A model generated the notes under the pieces. The model worked only from the letters and a program-made list of their open reading frames with translations. It was not told where the DNA came from and did no database searches. A DNA stretch of 64,000 nt from assembly GCA_035236585.1 (NCBI GenBank), contig CP141128.1, positions 29,417,618 through 29,481,617 of the forward strand, given 5' to 3'. Numbering within the stretch: the stretch's first letter is position 1; each line of letters opens with the position of its first letter. The stretch comes from Warburgia ugandensis. Its lineage: Eukaryota > Streptophyta > Magnoliopsida > Canellales > Canellaceae. Below are positions 31,908 to 42,290 of this stretch, one piece after another. Made by a program: the position numbers and the translations under genes.

Positions 31908-34844
31908 CAAGCTATGCTTAGTAGGGAATTTAAGAAGCATAATACTTGACAGTATAATTCTAATACTGCATAATCCCAATATCCAAAACATACTCATGTA
32001 TCTAACTCTTTACTTTGTAATATATGTACATCCAAATACATACATACTATACATGGTAAATCTGTCAAATTTATGAAAGTAGTCAAATATCATTCCCAAC
32101 TAAGTTGACCAATTCTCTCCACTATGAGAAATTAGTATTTCAGCTAGTCCTATACTAAGAATTTCCCTTCTTGGGACATACTAGTAATATACAATTAGCT
32201 GGCATTTCATCATGCCAAAACATAAGGCATTTCACTATGCTGATCTCATATGCATCATAGTGCAAAATAATCAAAGAACTACCATGCTGTAGTCTAATTC
32301 GTACTAGCGTGCTTAGATAACTACCATGTTCACCACTGATACCACGGTGGAAAATATTGTATGACTGCCCATATGGGGAGACAGGACTTTCACAGTGGTG
32401 GCCTTCCCATAAGTGCCCCACCTGGCTTTTAGCCTCTCATAGGGTAAGGTATCTTCAAATCATCAAATTTTAGGAAGCGGGTGGCCAAACCCTCATAACT
32501 CCCCTAGCATAGCATCCCCCAAGCTTATGCCTATTAAAACAAAACCACAAGCCTCCATGCTTGTATGTAAAATAGGTTTCATACGTATCAAACAATTCGT
32601 CTATTTACTTAGGGCTGGAATATCTTCTAGTTCCCTATTCACTTGGAGTCTATTCCTCAATTCTAACTTAACCATTTCATATGTGTTTGGTTGGATCATA
32701 AGGCTTTCAGGAGATTTAATACAAGTATTAACATTACACTTGTCAACATAAGGTCATGGGTTCAATCATGTACATCCCATGTAAATGCATTCATCAAATC
32801 CTCCTACCGTCAAGTAGTGATCCATCTCTCCAGATCTTCCAAGATCCTGATTGATGTATGTAATCTATACATCCATACATACTATCAATATATATAAAAT
32901 ATGAACAATCCTATTAGTTACTAGATCTGATGGTTAGAATGATCTTTAAATCATTCAGATCTAAGTATTTTCTATCTCTAAGCCTTTGTGTGTCCATCTC
33001 CTTGATCTTGATCTTTCATAGATCATTTGATCAACAATCTATACTTGTTGATAAAGATCAAGGGCCTAGATCTTCTATCATCTAGTTCTTCTTTGATCCA
33101 AGTTTAGTTATTTGATCGTCCCTAAAGAGGATGACCCTAGCTCTCTTCCTTGTATCATCTTTGATCATGGGTTTGGATTATCTAATCTAATGATCTAGAT
33201 TTGATCTATAGCATACATACTAATAAACATGCATGCTAAGTACAATTCAATGTTCTTATGCTTATTGTTCTTGATCATTCAAGATCTAATGGATCTTGTT
33301 TGATCATCCTTATCTTACTTACAATTTTTATTATGGTTAAATAATTTACCAACCTTTTAAGCTCTTATTATCATTATTCAACCAATTAATGTTTTACTAG
33401 TTGAAGATAACTTATTTCAGCCTAAGTTTGAACTACTCTTATTTCCAATTGGCTAAGGCTTACTAGCTGAATGGGTGAACACAAAGTGGTTACTTCAATC
33501 TTCGTGTAAGGAGGCGTATAGACCTCACAAATGTCAACGGAAGGTAGAGGAAAAGTGAGGCTCTATTAGACAACCCCTTTAACCACTATGTTCAACATTC
33601 ACTAGAGTGACCTTAGCTCAACCTTTCATAAGGTTCCTATGAGCATGTTAACTCAAAGTACTCTTTCTAATTGATTTTAATTAAGTCTATGAACATTTAC
33701 AATGTCATTCATGAGGTTTATTATTCTCCTAGTTTGGGCCAAGTATTTGATAATCCTTATATTGTCCTACTAACTATAGCCATTACTAATTAAGTCCAAG
33801 TCAAATAATTCACTCTTATTTGTGTCATGAAACTCTACTTTCTCATTAGATTTCATTTCCTTTGTGATATATGAATATTAAGACATAAACACTAATGAAA
33901 CAATTATATCTACTAATAAAATTTAAATCATAACTTTAAAGTAGAAATCTAATAATTTTAAAAACATTTTACACTAACATGCTTCCAGTGTAACTTAATG
34001 AAATGAAACTATACTTAAACTGGCATGCCCCTAAGTTATAAAATACATAAAATTTTACTACTAATCTAATGGAATCTTGCTTTAAACTTCAAATGTAAAC
34101 TAACAAGACCCTAAGATAATTAACTCTATCAACCTAATATAACAATCTAACATAGCATGCTAAAATCTAAAAGTTACACTAGCATGCTTTACAACATAAT
34201 TCACATTTAAACTGCTCTTATCAAATAAAAGAAAATTAAAATAATTACATTAATATTTTTAGAAACCTTTATTTATGATCCAACCATTAGATCTTAGAAT
34301 TTTTCCTTTTAATTAAGGGTTTTAATTACATTTAGGGTTTTTACTTCATTAAAGACCAAAGATCATATTCCTTTGTTTTTGTCATAATCAATCCATGATA
34401 TCCATGGATTACATCATATTATCCCTCATTCAATCCATCCCAAAGGTCTAATCACACTTGATCTTATTGATCAAGTGGGTCCATTTGCATTTTTAGGGTT
34501 TTTCTACCATATAGGGTAGATCCCTCATTTTATGCTAGATCTATAAAAATAAGCGGTGGATATTACATAATTTCAATATTATATCATCATTAAAATAGAT
34601 CCCCAATATCTGATCATCTCAGATCTCGAATATCTTGAAAGTTGGAAACTTCATAAATACAGAAAGTTTCATAAGGAATTTTCTATATTTTATGATTTCA
34701 AAAGAAAATAGATGAAATAAGATTTCCATATCTTCTTTCTGATCTCAATTTAGAGTTCAAATGACTCCTTAATTGAGATTTGAAGTTCACAGTCATTCTA
34801 GGGTCCAATTTGATTTGGGCCCATTGGAACAGATCGCCCAAATT

Positions 34845-35070
34845 CGTTCGGGGTAGAACGGGCCAGGCAGAACAATTTAGTCGGGCAGAAAAATTTTGGC
34901 AATTTGGTTGCATGCTTATCATTGGGATGTCTGCGTGACACTACGCCCGAGACCGACACTTTCATGCAGTCGCCCCGTCGGGACAACGTCGTACGCTCGT
35001 CGCGCATGCAAAAACACCATCGCATGGCATGTTTCCATGTCGCATGTCACTGAGCGTTCTAGGAACCCGA
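34845..35070. other. GC-rich patch within solo LTR-C
   Basis: CpG-rich sequence ('cgtcgggacaacgtcgtacgctcgtcgcgc'-type) in an otherwise AT-rich LTR. It occupies the place where the 3' LTR copy has 'gggcggccc...ggagcggtg' (44,065-44,120), but the wording differs. It yields overlapping open frames on both strands (34,698-35,129) with no family match. Confidence 0.6.
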
Positions 35071-35711
35071 TCCAATTTGGAGATCGGACAGTCCATTTGG
35101 ACCATCCAAATCAATCCATTTCCAATTGAGGGACTTAAATGCTATGAAATTTCTTGAAATTCCTAACCTAGGGGTTTTTAACCATTCTGGATCTATGGGA
35201 TAGATCAGATTTTCAATCTAAGTCCTCCATCATCCAAAATTGAAGTATATGATCCTTACTTTATTTTTACAATTTTTAACCCAAACCTAATTACAGTAAA
35301 ATAATTTTTTTACAAAACAATAATAAATAAGTTTAAGAAGTAGTTTCACCTACCTAATTGGAGAAACAACATAGATTTGATGCCCAATTTGAGAAAAATA
35401 CCCATTGATGATAATATAGCCCGATAATTCCTTGTTTTGTTGTTTTCTATTGATTTCACCATTGGATCTTGAAACTGATTTGGAGGTTTTGTAGATAAGG
35501 TAGTCTAGGATAATTTGGACCATGGGATTTGTGAGATTTCATTTAGAGTAGAGTGCCTAATTAAATTTAGGTCACTTATTCCAATCTAGAGAAAGTGAGA
35601 GAAAAGGGATTTGTGGGAGTTTTGCAAAGGGATCTATGTCTGTTTTTGCAAGATAAGCAAGATAACTAAGTGGGAATTTTATGAACATTTTTGGGGGGAT
35701 TTTTGTGGGTG

Positions 35712-35719
35712 TATTTATA
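35712..35719 (-). promoter_or_regulatory. TATA box of solo LTR-C
   Basis: TATAAATA on the minus strand, with GTGGGCCCCAC about 160 bp upstream at 35,879-35,889. The same pair and spacing occur in other LTR-C copies. Confidence 0.65.
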
Positions 35720-35878
35720 GGCATTTTGGGTGTTTTTATTGATTATGCGTAATTATTATGTTTTAATTCTTTTAAATATTTAATTAACATTGGATCCTCC
35801 ACTACCACCTCCTTCTCCACTAGCAGCTAGGAGTGGTTTGACCACTCATTACATGTTTTCTTGCCGTTGGATTCATTT

Positions 35879-35889
35879 GTGGGCCCCAC
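35879..35889 (-). promoter_or_regulatory. TCP-like site upstream of LTR-C TATA box
   Basis: GTGGGCCCCAC fits the TCP transcription-factor consensus sites (GTGGNCCC and GGNCCCAC). It is conserved at 45,207, 47,567 and 49,925, with a GGGCCCAC variant at 59,525. Confidence 0.5.
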
Positions 35890-36354
35890 AGGGGTGTGAA
35901 AGGACCATTTTACCCTTTTGTGGAGAAAAATCCATTTTATTCTCCCGAACTCGGAATTGAGCGTACTTAATGGCATTGAATTCATATTTCCAAGTACATC
36001 ATGAATATTGAGTCTTAGTTTTTGGATATGGTTAAAATTATCATTTTACCCTTTTATTTAGAAAAATAAGGATTTTTCATCCAAATTCAAAATTTGTTGT
36101 GCTTACAGTCATTCTGAAGGGTTTGTTGAGCATGTTTTCAATTATACATGCCTTATACTTTGATTTTACTTCTATGGGAATTGCATTTTTAATAACCCTA
36201 ATATTCCAGCCTAGAATTTCTGAAAACTCAAACTTTATTGATTTTCTCAATCAATTTACAAAAATTGGGGTTATTACAATGGATTTATTAGGTGTTATAT
36301 TGTAAGAATGATTTAGGGTATCAAGAATGATGTGGATGCATGATTTGTTGGATG

Positions 36355-36850
36355 TTTGGTTTTTCATGCTTATAAAAACTGTTAGTATCAGGTGTATAGA
36401 ATGTTTGTTATTCAATGTATAGAATGTTTATTATTCAATGTATACATAGGTGGTAGTGAATTAATAAAGATGTCGATGCATTGTAGTGGATGTTGTTTTC
36501 AAATGTTTATGGAGATTGAAGTATTAGGTGTATATGATGTTTGGTTTTTCATGTTTATAAAGATTGTTTCAAGTATTAGGCCTATAGAATGTTTGTTATT
36601 CAATGTATACACATGTACTATTGTATCAAGAAATTAAGATGTGGACGCAATGTAATAGCTGTTGGTTTTTCATGTTTGTGGAGATTGAAGTATTAGGTGT
36701 ATATGATGTTTGTTATCTAATGTATATAGGTGGTATTGTATCAAGAAGTGGATGAATGTTGTATTGGAACAAGTTTTTAATGTTTATAAAAATTGTTTGA
36801 GTATCAAGTGTACATGGGATGTTTGTTATTCAATTGTAAACAGGTGATGG
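36355..36850. repeat. Degenerate repeats in CACTA 3' region
   Basis: Phrases 'aggtgtata(tg/ga)atgtttg', 'gttattcaatgtata' and 'tttttcatgtttataaa(g/a)attg' recur in shuffled order at 36,355, 36,405, 36,520, 36,590, 36,660, 36,700, 36,780 and 36,815. The repeat units are irregular. The open frame 36,392-36,637 is a by-product. Confidence 0.65.
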
Positions 36851-36869
36851 AGCTAGATTATAAATTGAA

Positions 36870-37575
36870 AAAAAAAAATACTTTTGAAGTTGTTTAGGGA
36901 AAAATTACTTCAAAAGTCTACACTTATGAAGTCGTTTAGTAAAAGGGAATTTAAAAGTCCATAAAAAAGGTGAACTTTTGAAGTTGCTTATTAAAAAACT
37001 ACATTAAAAGTTACCAACTTTTGAAGTCGTTTATGGATAGTAACTTCAAAAGTTTGACCTTTCAAAGTCATTTAATAAAAGTGACTTTAAAAGTCCATAA
37101 AAAAAGTGGGCTTTTGAAGTCACTTATTTAAAAGATGACTTTAAAAGTTATCAACTTTTGAAGTCATTTAGTGTAAGTGAGTTTAAAAGTCCATAAAAAA
37201 GGCTAGACTTTTGAAGCCACTTATATAAAAATGACTTCAAAAGTCGCCATCTTTAGAAGTCATTTAGGCTAAGTAACTTCAAAAGTCCATCCAAAGGTTG
37301 GGCTTTTGAAGTCGCTTATATAAAAGCAACCTCTAAAGTTGGTGACTTTTGAAGTCGTTGTTATATAAGCAACTTCAAAAGTCAAATACATTTGAAGTTG
37401 CTTAGACTAAACAACTTTAAAAGTTAGTGACCTTTAAAGTCGTTTATTTAAGCAACTTCAAAACTACTTCATTTTTAAAGTCATTTACCTAAATGAATTT
37501 AAAAGTTGTTGACTTTCTAAGTCAGCTCGATAGAAATCCCTTAGTAAGCAACTTCAATTATCCTTTTTAACCAAC
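36870..37575. repeat. CACTA subterminal repeat array
   Basis: Roughly 30 copies of a motif ACTTTTGAAGTCGTTTA and its reverse complement, alternating about every 20-30 bp over 700 bp (for example 36,878, 36,905, 36,975, 37,017, 37,110, 37,213, 37,300, 37,345). Such arrays bind the element's regulatory protein (TNPA-like) in En/Spm. The alternating order allows neighbouring units to pair as hairpins. The array ends just before the terminal sequence at 37,584. Confidence 0.85.
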
Positions 37576-37583
37576 TTTAAAAG

Positions 37584-37600
37584 CCCCCTATCTAATAGTG
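37584..37600 (-). repeat. CACTA right terminal inverted repeat
   Basis: Read on the minus strand: CACTATTAGATAGGGGG, starting at 37,600. CACTA is the defining terminal sequence. TAC follows at 37,601-37,603 as a possible 3-bp target duplication, but the left end is not in the window. Confidence 0.75.
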
Positions 37601-38480
37601 TACTTTCCTTGATTTTCTCTTTTCTTCTCATTTATTTCCCTTTCTACTTATTCCCTACATTTCCACTAACTTATTTTAGTTTTTCTTCTCATCACCTTCC
37701 ATTTTACACCCACTATCCCACATTAGAAAAAAATGTCTACCCCCTTAGCTACACTTACTAAATCCTCTCCACTTTCCTTCCTAAGTTCATAAGCTACCTC
37801 TTTCTTTTCTCTTTACATTTCTTTCCTTTCACCACTTACTTCCTTCCTCCTTTTGCCTTTCCTCTTCCTATTTCTTTCCCTTCCTATTTCCATTCTGCTC
37901 CCATATATAGAAAAAAAATGCATCCCCCTCAATTTAGCCCTTCAATCAAATACAATTAAGTGGCTTAAATCTTAACCATCCATCCTTAAGGCTTCACTCC
38001 TTAAACTTTATAAAGAAGTAGTGAAAAAGAAGATTTTTTATTTTTATTTTTTTATCTCTTACCTTTATCTTGTACTCAAAAGCCAAATCTAAGAGAAATA
38101 GAGGGAAAGAGATTACCAAATCTCCCACAAGATCAAAGTTCATCATTTAGAGAAGACATACGAAAGCTCTTCCATCCCCACTTCCCTTTCTTTCTTTATT
38201 TTCCACATATTCTTCTCCTAATCTTTTCTATTTCATTTCATAAACACTTCCCTTTCCCATATCACTATCACTTGCATCACACCATCTATCTCACCTATCT
38301 CTTCCACACCTAAGTCCCTCCATTGTTTGTCACTTTCACATGCATTCCCTATCTTTCTAGCCTTCCACCTTCCACATCCCAATATTTCTATCATCTTTTC
38401 TATTTATTTGGGATTTGGAAATAAAGGAAAAGGAAGACTGCCTTCTAATTGTAGTCAAGGACTCTTCTAGTTCTTAAGCA
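37601..38480. other. Pyrimidine-rich flank, no gene
   Basis: The plus strand is strongly C/T-rich through most of 37,610-38,400 with 'ttcctttctt'-type runs. No coding frame, and no TG/CA element ends. It is similar in character to 2,390-2,860 and, inverted, to 57,830-58,100. Confidence 0.55.
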
Positions 38481-38499
38481 TGATTGAGAATTTCAATGG

Positions 38500-38970
38500 G
38501 ATTGTGGCTTGTTGGGTTAAGGAGATGAGAAAATCTTGGTGGTAGATTAGTTAACTTTGGAGTGAATGTTAGTGTATAGGCCCTTGTTGAGTAATACAAC
38601 AAGAAGGCTGCAACATGGAGTTCAAGCCTAGGAAATGAAAAATATGATGTGTAAAGAGCCTCGTTGAGTGACAAAATGAATGACTCCTACAGTGGTTACG
38701 TCTCTTTATTTGGTTTGCTTCCTTTCTTTCTTGCATTCAATTGTAATTAAAGTTCAATGATAAAAAAGTTGATTTTCTTTTCATACTTAGTTTAATTTCT
38801 TTCCATGCTTTATATCTTAGTTAGTTTCCTTAATTTATTTTCTTACATTTAGTTGCTTTAGTTTAGAATTCTTCCTTTCTTTCCTTGTTGGCTAAGTTAG
38901 AGTAAAGCAACTTAAGGTTTCAATTAATCCATTTATTAAAGAGTCTTTGTGGGATCAACACATATTTGCC
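38500..38970 (+). repeat. Left arm of large imperfect inverted repeat
   Basis: Its reverse complement matches 40,112-40,540 in order: 'gatgagaaaatcttgg', 'aggcccttgttgagtaa', 'catggagttcaagcct', 'aagcaacttaaggtttcaatta' and 'ggatcaacacatatttgcc' (exact 19-bp match at the inner edge, 38,952-38,970). The outer limit is uncertain. Confidence 0.65.
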
Positions 38971-40111
38971 AATGCATTGAGGGTAATACAATAGCAATCT
39001 ATATGAAATGATACACAACCAAACAAACAAAGAAATCACAATAACCCTAACCCTATGGAAAACAAGTTGAAAGGTTTATTTTTCCTTGAATTTCTTTTTG
39101 GGAGAGTCTTTTAGATTACTTTTAACCTAAGTAGCTCCTCCTTTCTTTTATACTTGTCTTATTGCTTACCAGCTAGATATTGATCGTAATCAATCACTTC
39201 ACACACTCTACATTTAGCTGTATGTGATCTAAGTCATTGGATGTGTTGGCAGAGCTAGTCATTTAAATACTAATGTAGTTGATTAGATAGGGGACATTGG
39301 AGTCATAGTAATCTACCTTTTTTCAAGAGGGTCCTATGAGCTCGTAAGTTGCGATAGGTCTCCTCTAACATTAATTAATATGTAGAGGCTACGATTACAT
39401 GTAAGGTGCTGATTATCCTAGATGGGCCAAGGGACGGTGATGAAATCTACCGTTGATCTTGTAAGGGTGATTGCCCTTACTAATTAATTAAGCATTTGAA
39501 TGTTCCTTAATATGTAAGGAAAGCAATAAATCTAATGCAAAACCCTATAATGTGATTGATAATAAAATGCTTTCTTACGATTTACACTACCATCCACAAT
39601 GCAAAATTAAAGTACTAATGCAACCCTGATTTAGGAATTGGAAAGACATTAAAATACCTCATAGTGGTATCCTAAAAATATTCTTCTTATACAAGCGTGG
39701 GTCCATGTACATACCACATCTTCTTCTAGGTTAAGATGGCCCACACTTGACCTACATTATTACAATCTTTATGAATGAGTCACAATTAAAAATAAATAAA
39801 TTTATGAGTACACTCACACTACAATTCACTAAAAATTAAAAATATGAATATTGTAGGTCTTCTTCTAAGGCCTTTCTTGATTCTTGCATAATTAAAATTA
39901 GAAGGAAGTATCAAGATCATCAAGAATAAGAAAAACAATCCAAAAAAAAAAAATTATAACTATTCTATTTACAGTCCTAAAAACTATACTAATGGTAAAG
40001 TATTATAATTCTCTATTAAAACTCCATTGCAAGTCCTCAACAACAATTTCGAAAACTTGATGTGAGTTTTAGTTTAGCCACAAGTGCATGGATTTATTGT
40101 AGAATAGATAA
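38971..40111. other. Centre of the inverted repeat, no gene
   Basis: About 1.1 kb of AT-rich sequence between the arms. A 'ccctaaccctatgg' string at 39,047 is not telomeric. No open frame over 60 codons. It could be the core of a foldback or Mutator-like non-autonomous element, or simply the gap between two inverted repeat copies. Confidence 0.4.
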
Positions 40112-40540
40112 GGCAAATATGTGTTGATCCATGAAGCTTCTTTTAGTATTGAAGTTTAATTAAATTCTATGTTGCTACATTTTAACTTGGAAAAAGAGAT
40201 TAGAGAAGCAATAAAAAAGATTTTAACACTACTACTACTTATCTTTAAGCTAAAGAAATAAAGAAATCAATTACAAACTAAAGCAAGACATGTAAAGAGA
40301 AAGACAAGTAAAGATGTTTTAGTAATTGATTAATAAATTACAACGAGATTACAATAGAGGTATATAAAGGAAAAAACATGAAAGTAAACTTTTTTCGACA
40401 AGCTCAAATTCCATAGTAGGGCTCTTTAGTTGAGTTACTCAATAGGGGCTTGTGCACTTCTTTTCAACCCAAAATTACTCTAAAGTTACAACCAAGCGTT
40501 TTTCATCTGTATGACTCCAATTACTTGTTTAGGTACATCA
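40112..40540 (-). repeat. Right arm of large imperfect inverted repeat
   Basis: Inverse of 38,500-38,970. The inner edge GGCAAATATGTGTTGATCC at 40,112-40,130 is an exact inverse of 38,952-38,970. The wording near 40,085-40,135 also resembles 61,535-61,590, so the arms may be two copies of a dispersed repeat. Confidence 0.65.
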
Positions 40541-41179
40541 AATGTCGATGATAAGCAAAGAGGTAGTCACCTTAACATGCCATATTTCCAACATTTGTGC
40601 TCAAATCCAAATCCAAAGATCCATATGAGTGAAGTGTTGGGCTAGCCATAGGAAAGAGGTGCCTAACTACTTTTCATAAAATATCAACACCCTTAATAGA
40701 AGAAAGGAGAAAAATGTGGAAGAAAAAGGAAAATAAATGCATTCTTCTGACTCTATGGAAGAGGGTAGCTTTTCTTAGGAGAAAGAAAGAGGGTATATGT
40801 GACAACCTGGATTTTTGTAACACATTTTGTAATACATTTTTCAAAGGCAAGGCGCCCTTAGTGGTAAAAGATTTTTTCATAAACAATGCTGTGGAAATTC
40901 TTTTCTTCTAAATTCATTTGTAACAAAACCCAAATCTCACCTCAATGTACATAATACACATAGATATTTTGTATAAAATAAAATTTTATTGAATACCAGG
41001 AATCATCTAGTAGTTCACTTTTACACAGCCCTTGTATTACAATTACAATCCATTGTCCAAATACAATCCAAATTACAAAGTACGTAGCTTGATTACACAA
41101 TCTTCAAGGAAGATACCTTAATCAGTCTTGCAGCTTCTAAATCTTCAAGCTTTATGTCCTTAAGTCTCCTTCTATGTAT

Positions 41180-41219
41180 CTGAGATATTGTAAACATTCA
41201 AACATTTACAATATCTCAG
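41180..41219. promoter_or_regulatory. LTR-C stem-loop, copy 3
   Basis: CTGAGATATTGTAAA (41,180-41,194) and its reverse complement (41,205-41,219), 15-bp perfect arms, 10-nt loop, then CAAGCTATGCTT. It lies 382 bp inside the LTR. Confidence 0.75.
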
Positions 41220-42106
41220 CAAGCTATGCTTTATAGGGGATACAAAAAAATACTACTTCACTAATAGAAGAATACATACTTTAGTCATCATTCTATTATG
41301 TTTATCCACTCATGGATCATCTCATCATAGAGTATATACATCATTTATGTAGTATAGGGTAAACCCATTAAAATAGTGAAAATACTCAAAATTTGTTCCT
41401 TCCCCTGGCTATACTCCCACTTAGGAGATCAATATTCAGCAAAATCTCATATGGGATTTTCTCTCCAGGAACTCATGTATTTCATCATACTTGGCATCTC
41501 ATCATGCCATGGCATTTCACTATGCCTATCATATGTACATCATAATAGAAAATACTTAAGGACTACTATGCCACAGTCTAAATCCGTACAACACCCAGAT
41601 GACTACATAATAATTCACTGATACCAACTGTGAAAATAACAAAATCCATGTCTGCATAGGCAAGGACCACGGCTATCACAGTGACAGCCTTCCCAGGATT
41701 ACCCCACCCAACCTTTGGCATCTCTTTGGGCATGGTATCCATCATATCATACATTTCAGGAAGCGGGTGACCAAACCCTCATAACTTCCCTAGCATAGCA
41801 TCCTCAAGCCTATGCCTATATAAAATAAAATCACAAGCCATGATGCTTGTATGTAAAATACATTGTAGATATCAGACAATGTGTTTGTTTAACTAAGGTT
41901 GGAATATTTTCTATGCCCCATTCTTATGGTTTCCTTAGTCCACACATCTCACTAATTTCTCATTGTTTAATTGGATCATTAGATTGGATCAGTTGGATGG
42001 ATCATCGGGTTGGATCTCTTGGTTGGATCATTTGATTGGATCATTATTATTCTAAGGTATTAGGTATACTTATATCATGAAGGTCTATAATTCTAGACAG
42101 AAGATC

Positions 42107-42149
42107 ATATATATATATATATATATATCTACACACACACACACACACA
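42107..42149. repeat. (AT)n(AC)n microsatellite in LTR-C
   Basis: An AT run passes into an AC run. The equivalent run lies at 54,112-54,144 in the truncated 5' LTR, shorter in both parts. Confidence 0.9.
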
Positions 42150-42190
42150 TGAATCTATAATACATTCTTCTACATCCACCTACGTCAAAG

Positions 42191-42290
42191 TGGTATTCAC
42201 TCCATATTGTCCATCATGGTCTTAATTCATACATCTCAAATGGTATTCACTCCATATTGTCCATCATGATCTTGATTCATACATCTATCA
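42191..42290 (+). repeat. 50-bp tandem duplication private to one LTR
   Basis: 'tggtattcactccatattgt' opens both units (42,191 and 42,241), which differ at a few positions. The other LTR-C copy at about 54,170-54,215 lacks both. Confidence 0.85.

Larger units (their letters stand above)
31445..36278 (-). mobile_element. Solo LTR-C (4,834 bp) with exact target duplication
   Basis: Plus-strand ends TGTGACGACTTGGG and GGGGTTATTACA. ATGGA occurs just before (31,440-31,444) and just after (36,279-36,283). It matches the 3' LTR at 40,798-45,625 in order and nearly in length, so it is a solo LTR of the same family. Landmarks: stem-loop 31,868-31,907, a GC-rich patch 34,845-35,070, TATAAATA on the minus strand (35,712-35,719) and GTGGGCCCCAC at 35,879-35,889. 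It is inserted about 435 bp past the CACTA Ulp1 stop. No gag or pol is present. Confidence 0.93.
7262..37600 (+). mobile_element. CACTA (En/Spm-type) transposon remnant, 5' end lost
   Basis: Composite plus-strand element: TNP2 C-terminal half (7,262-8,625), spacer with subterminal-type motifs, Ptta transposase gene (25,301-26,519), Ulp1-type protease (27,180-27,887 plus last exon to 31,009), subterminal array (36,870-37,575) and an end reading TAGTG at 37,600. Three later LTR insertions (10,664-20,769; 27,888-30,818; 31,445-36,278) interrupt it. Removing them leaves about 12.5 kb. The left terminus and TNP2 N-terminus are not in the window and were probably replaced by the Athila/UXS segment. 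All frames carry stops, so it cannot be autonomous now. That both gene blocks belong to one element is inferred from order, strand and the shared repeat motif. Confidence 0.75.

Noticed and set aside
34698..35129. Overlapping open frames on both strands in solo LTR-C
   Set aside because: They come from a GC-rich patch with few stops; no frame resembles a known protein or is kept in the related LTRs.
36392..36637. Cys-rich 81-codon open frame
   Set aside because: It is built from the degenerate 'gttattcaatgtata' repeats and shows no domain or start context.
39040..39060. Telomere-like 'accctaaccctatgg'
   Set aside because: Only two imperfect units, so not an array of the plant telomere repeat.
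39287..39301. TTAGATAGGGG resembling the CACTA terminal sequence at 37,584-37,600
   Set aside because: It lacks CACTA at the outer end and has no subterminal motifs beside it, so it is probably coincidence.
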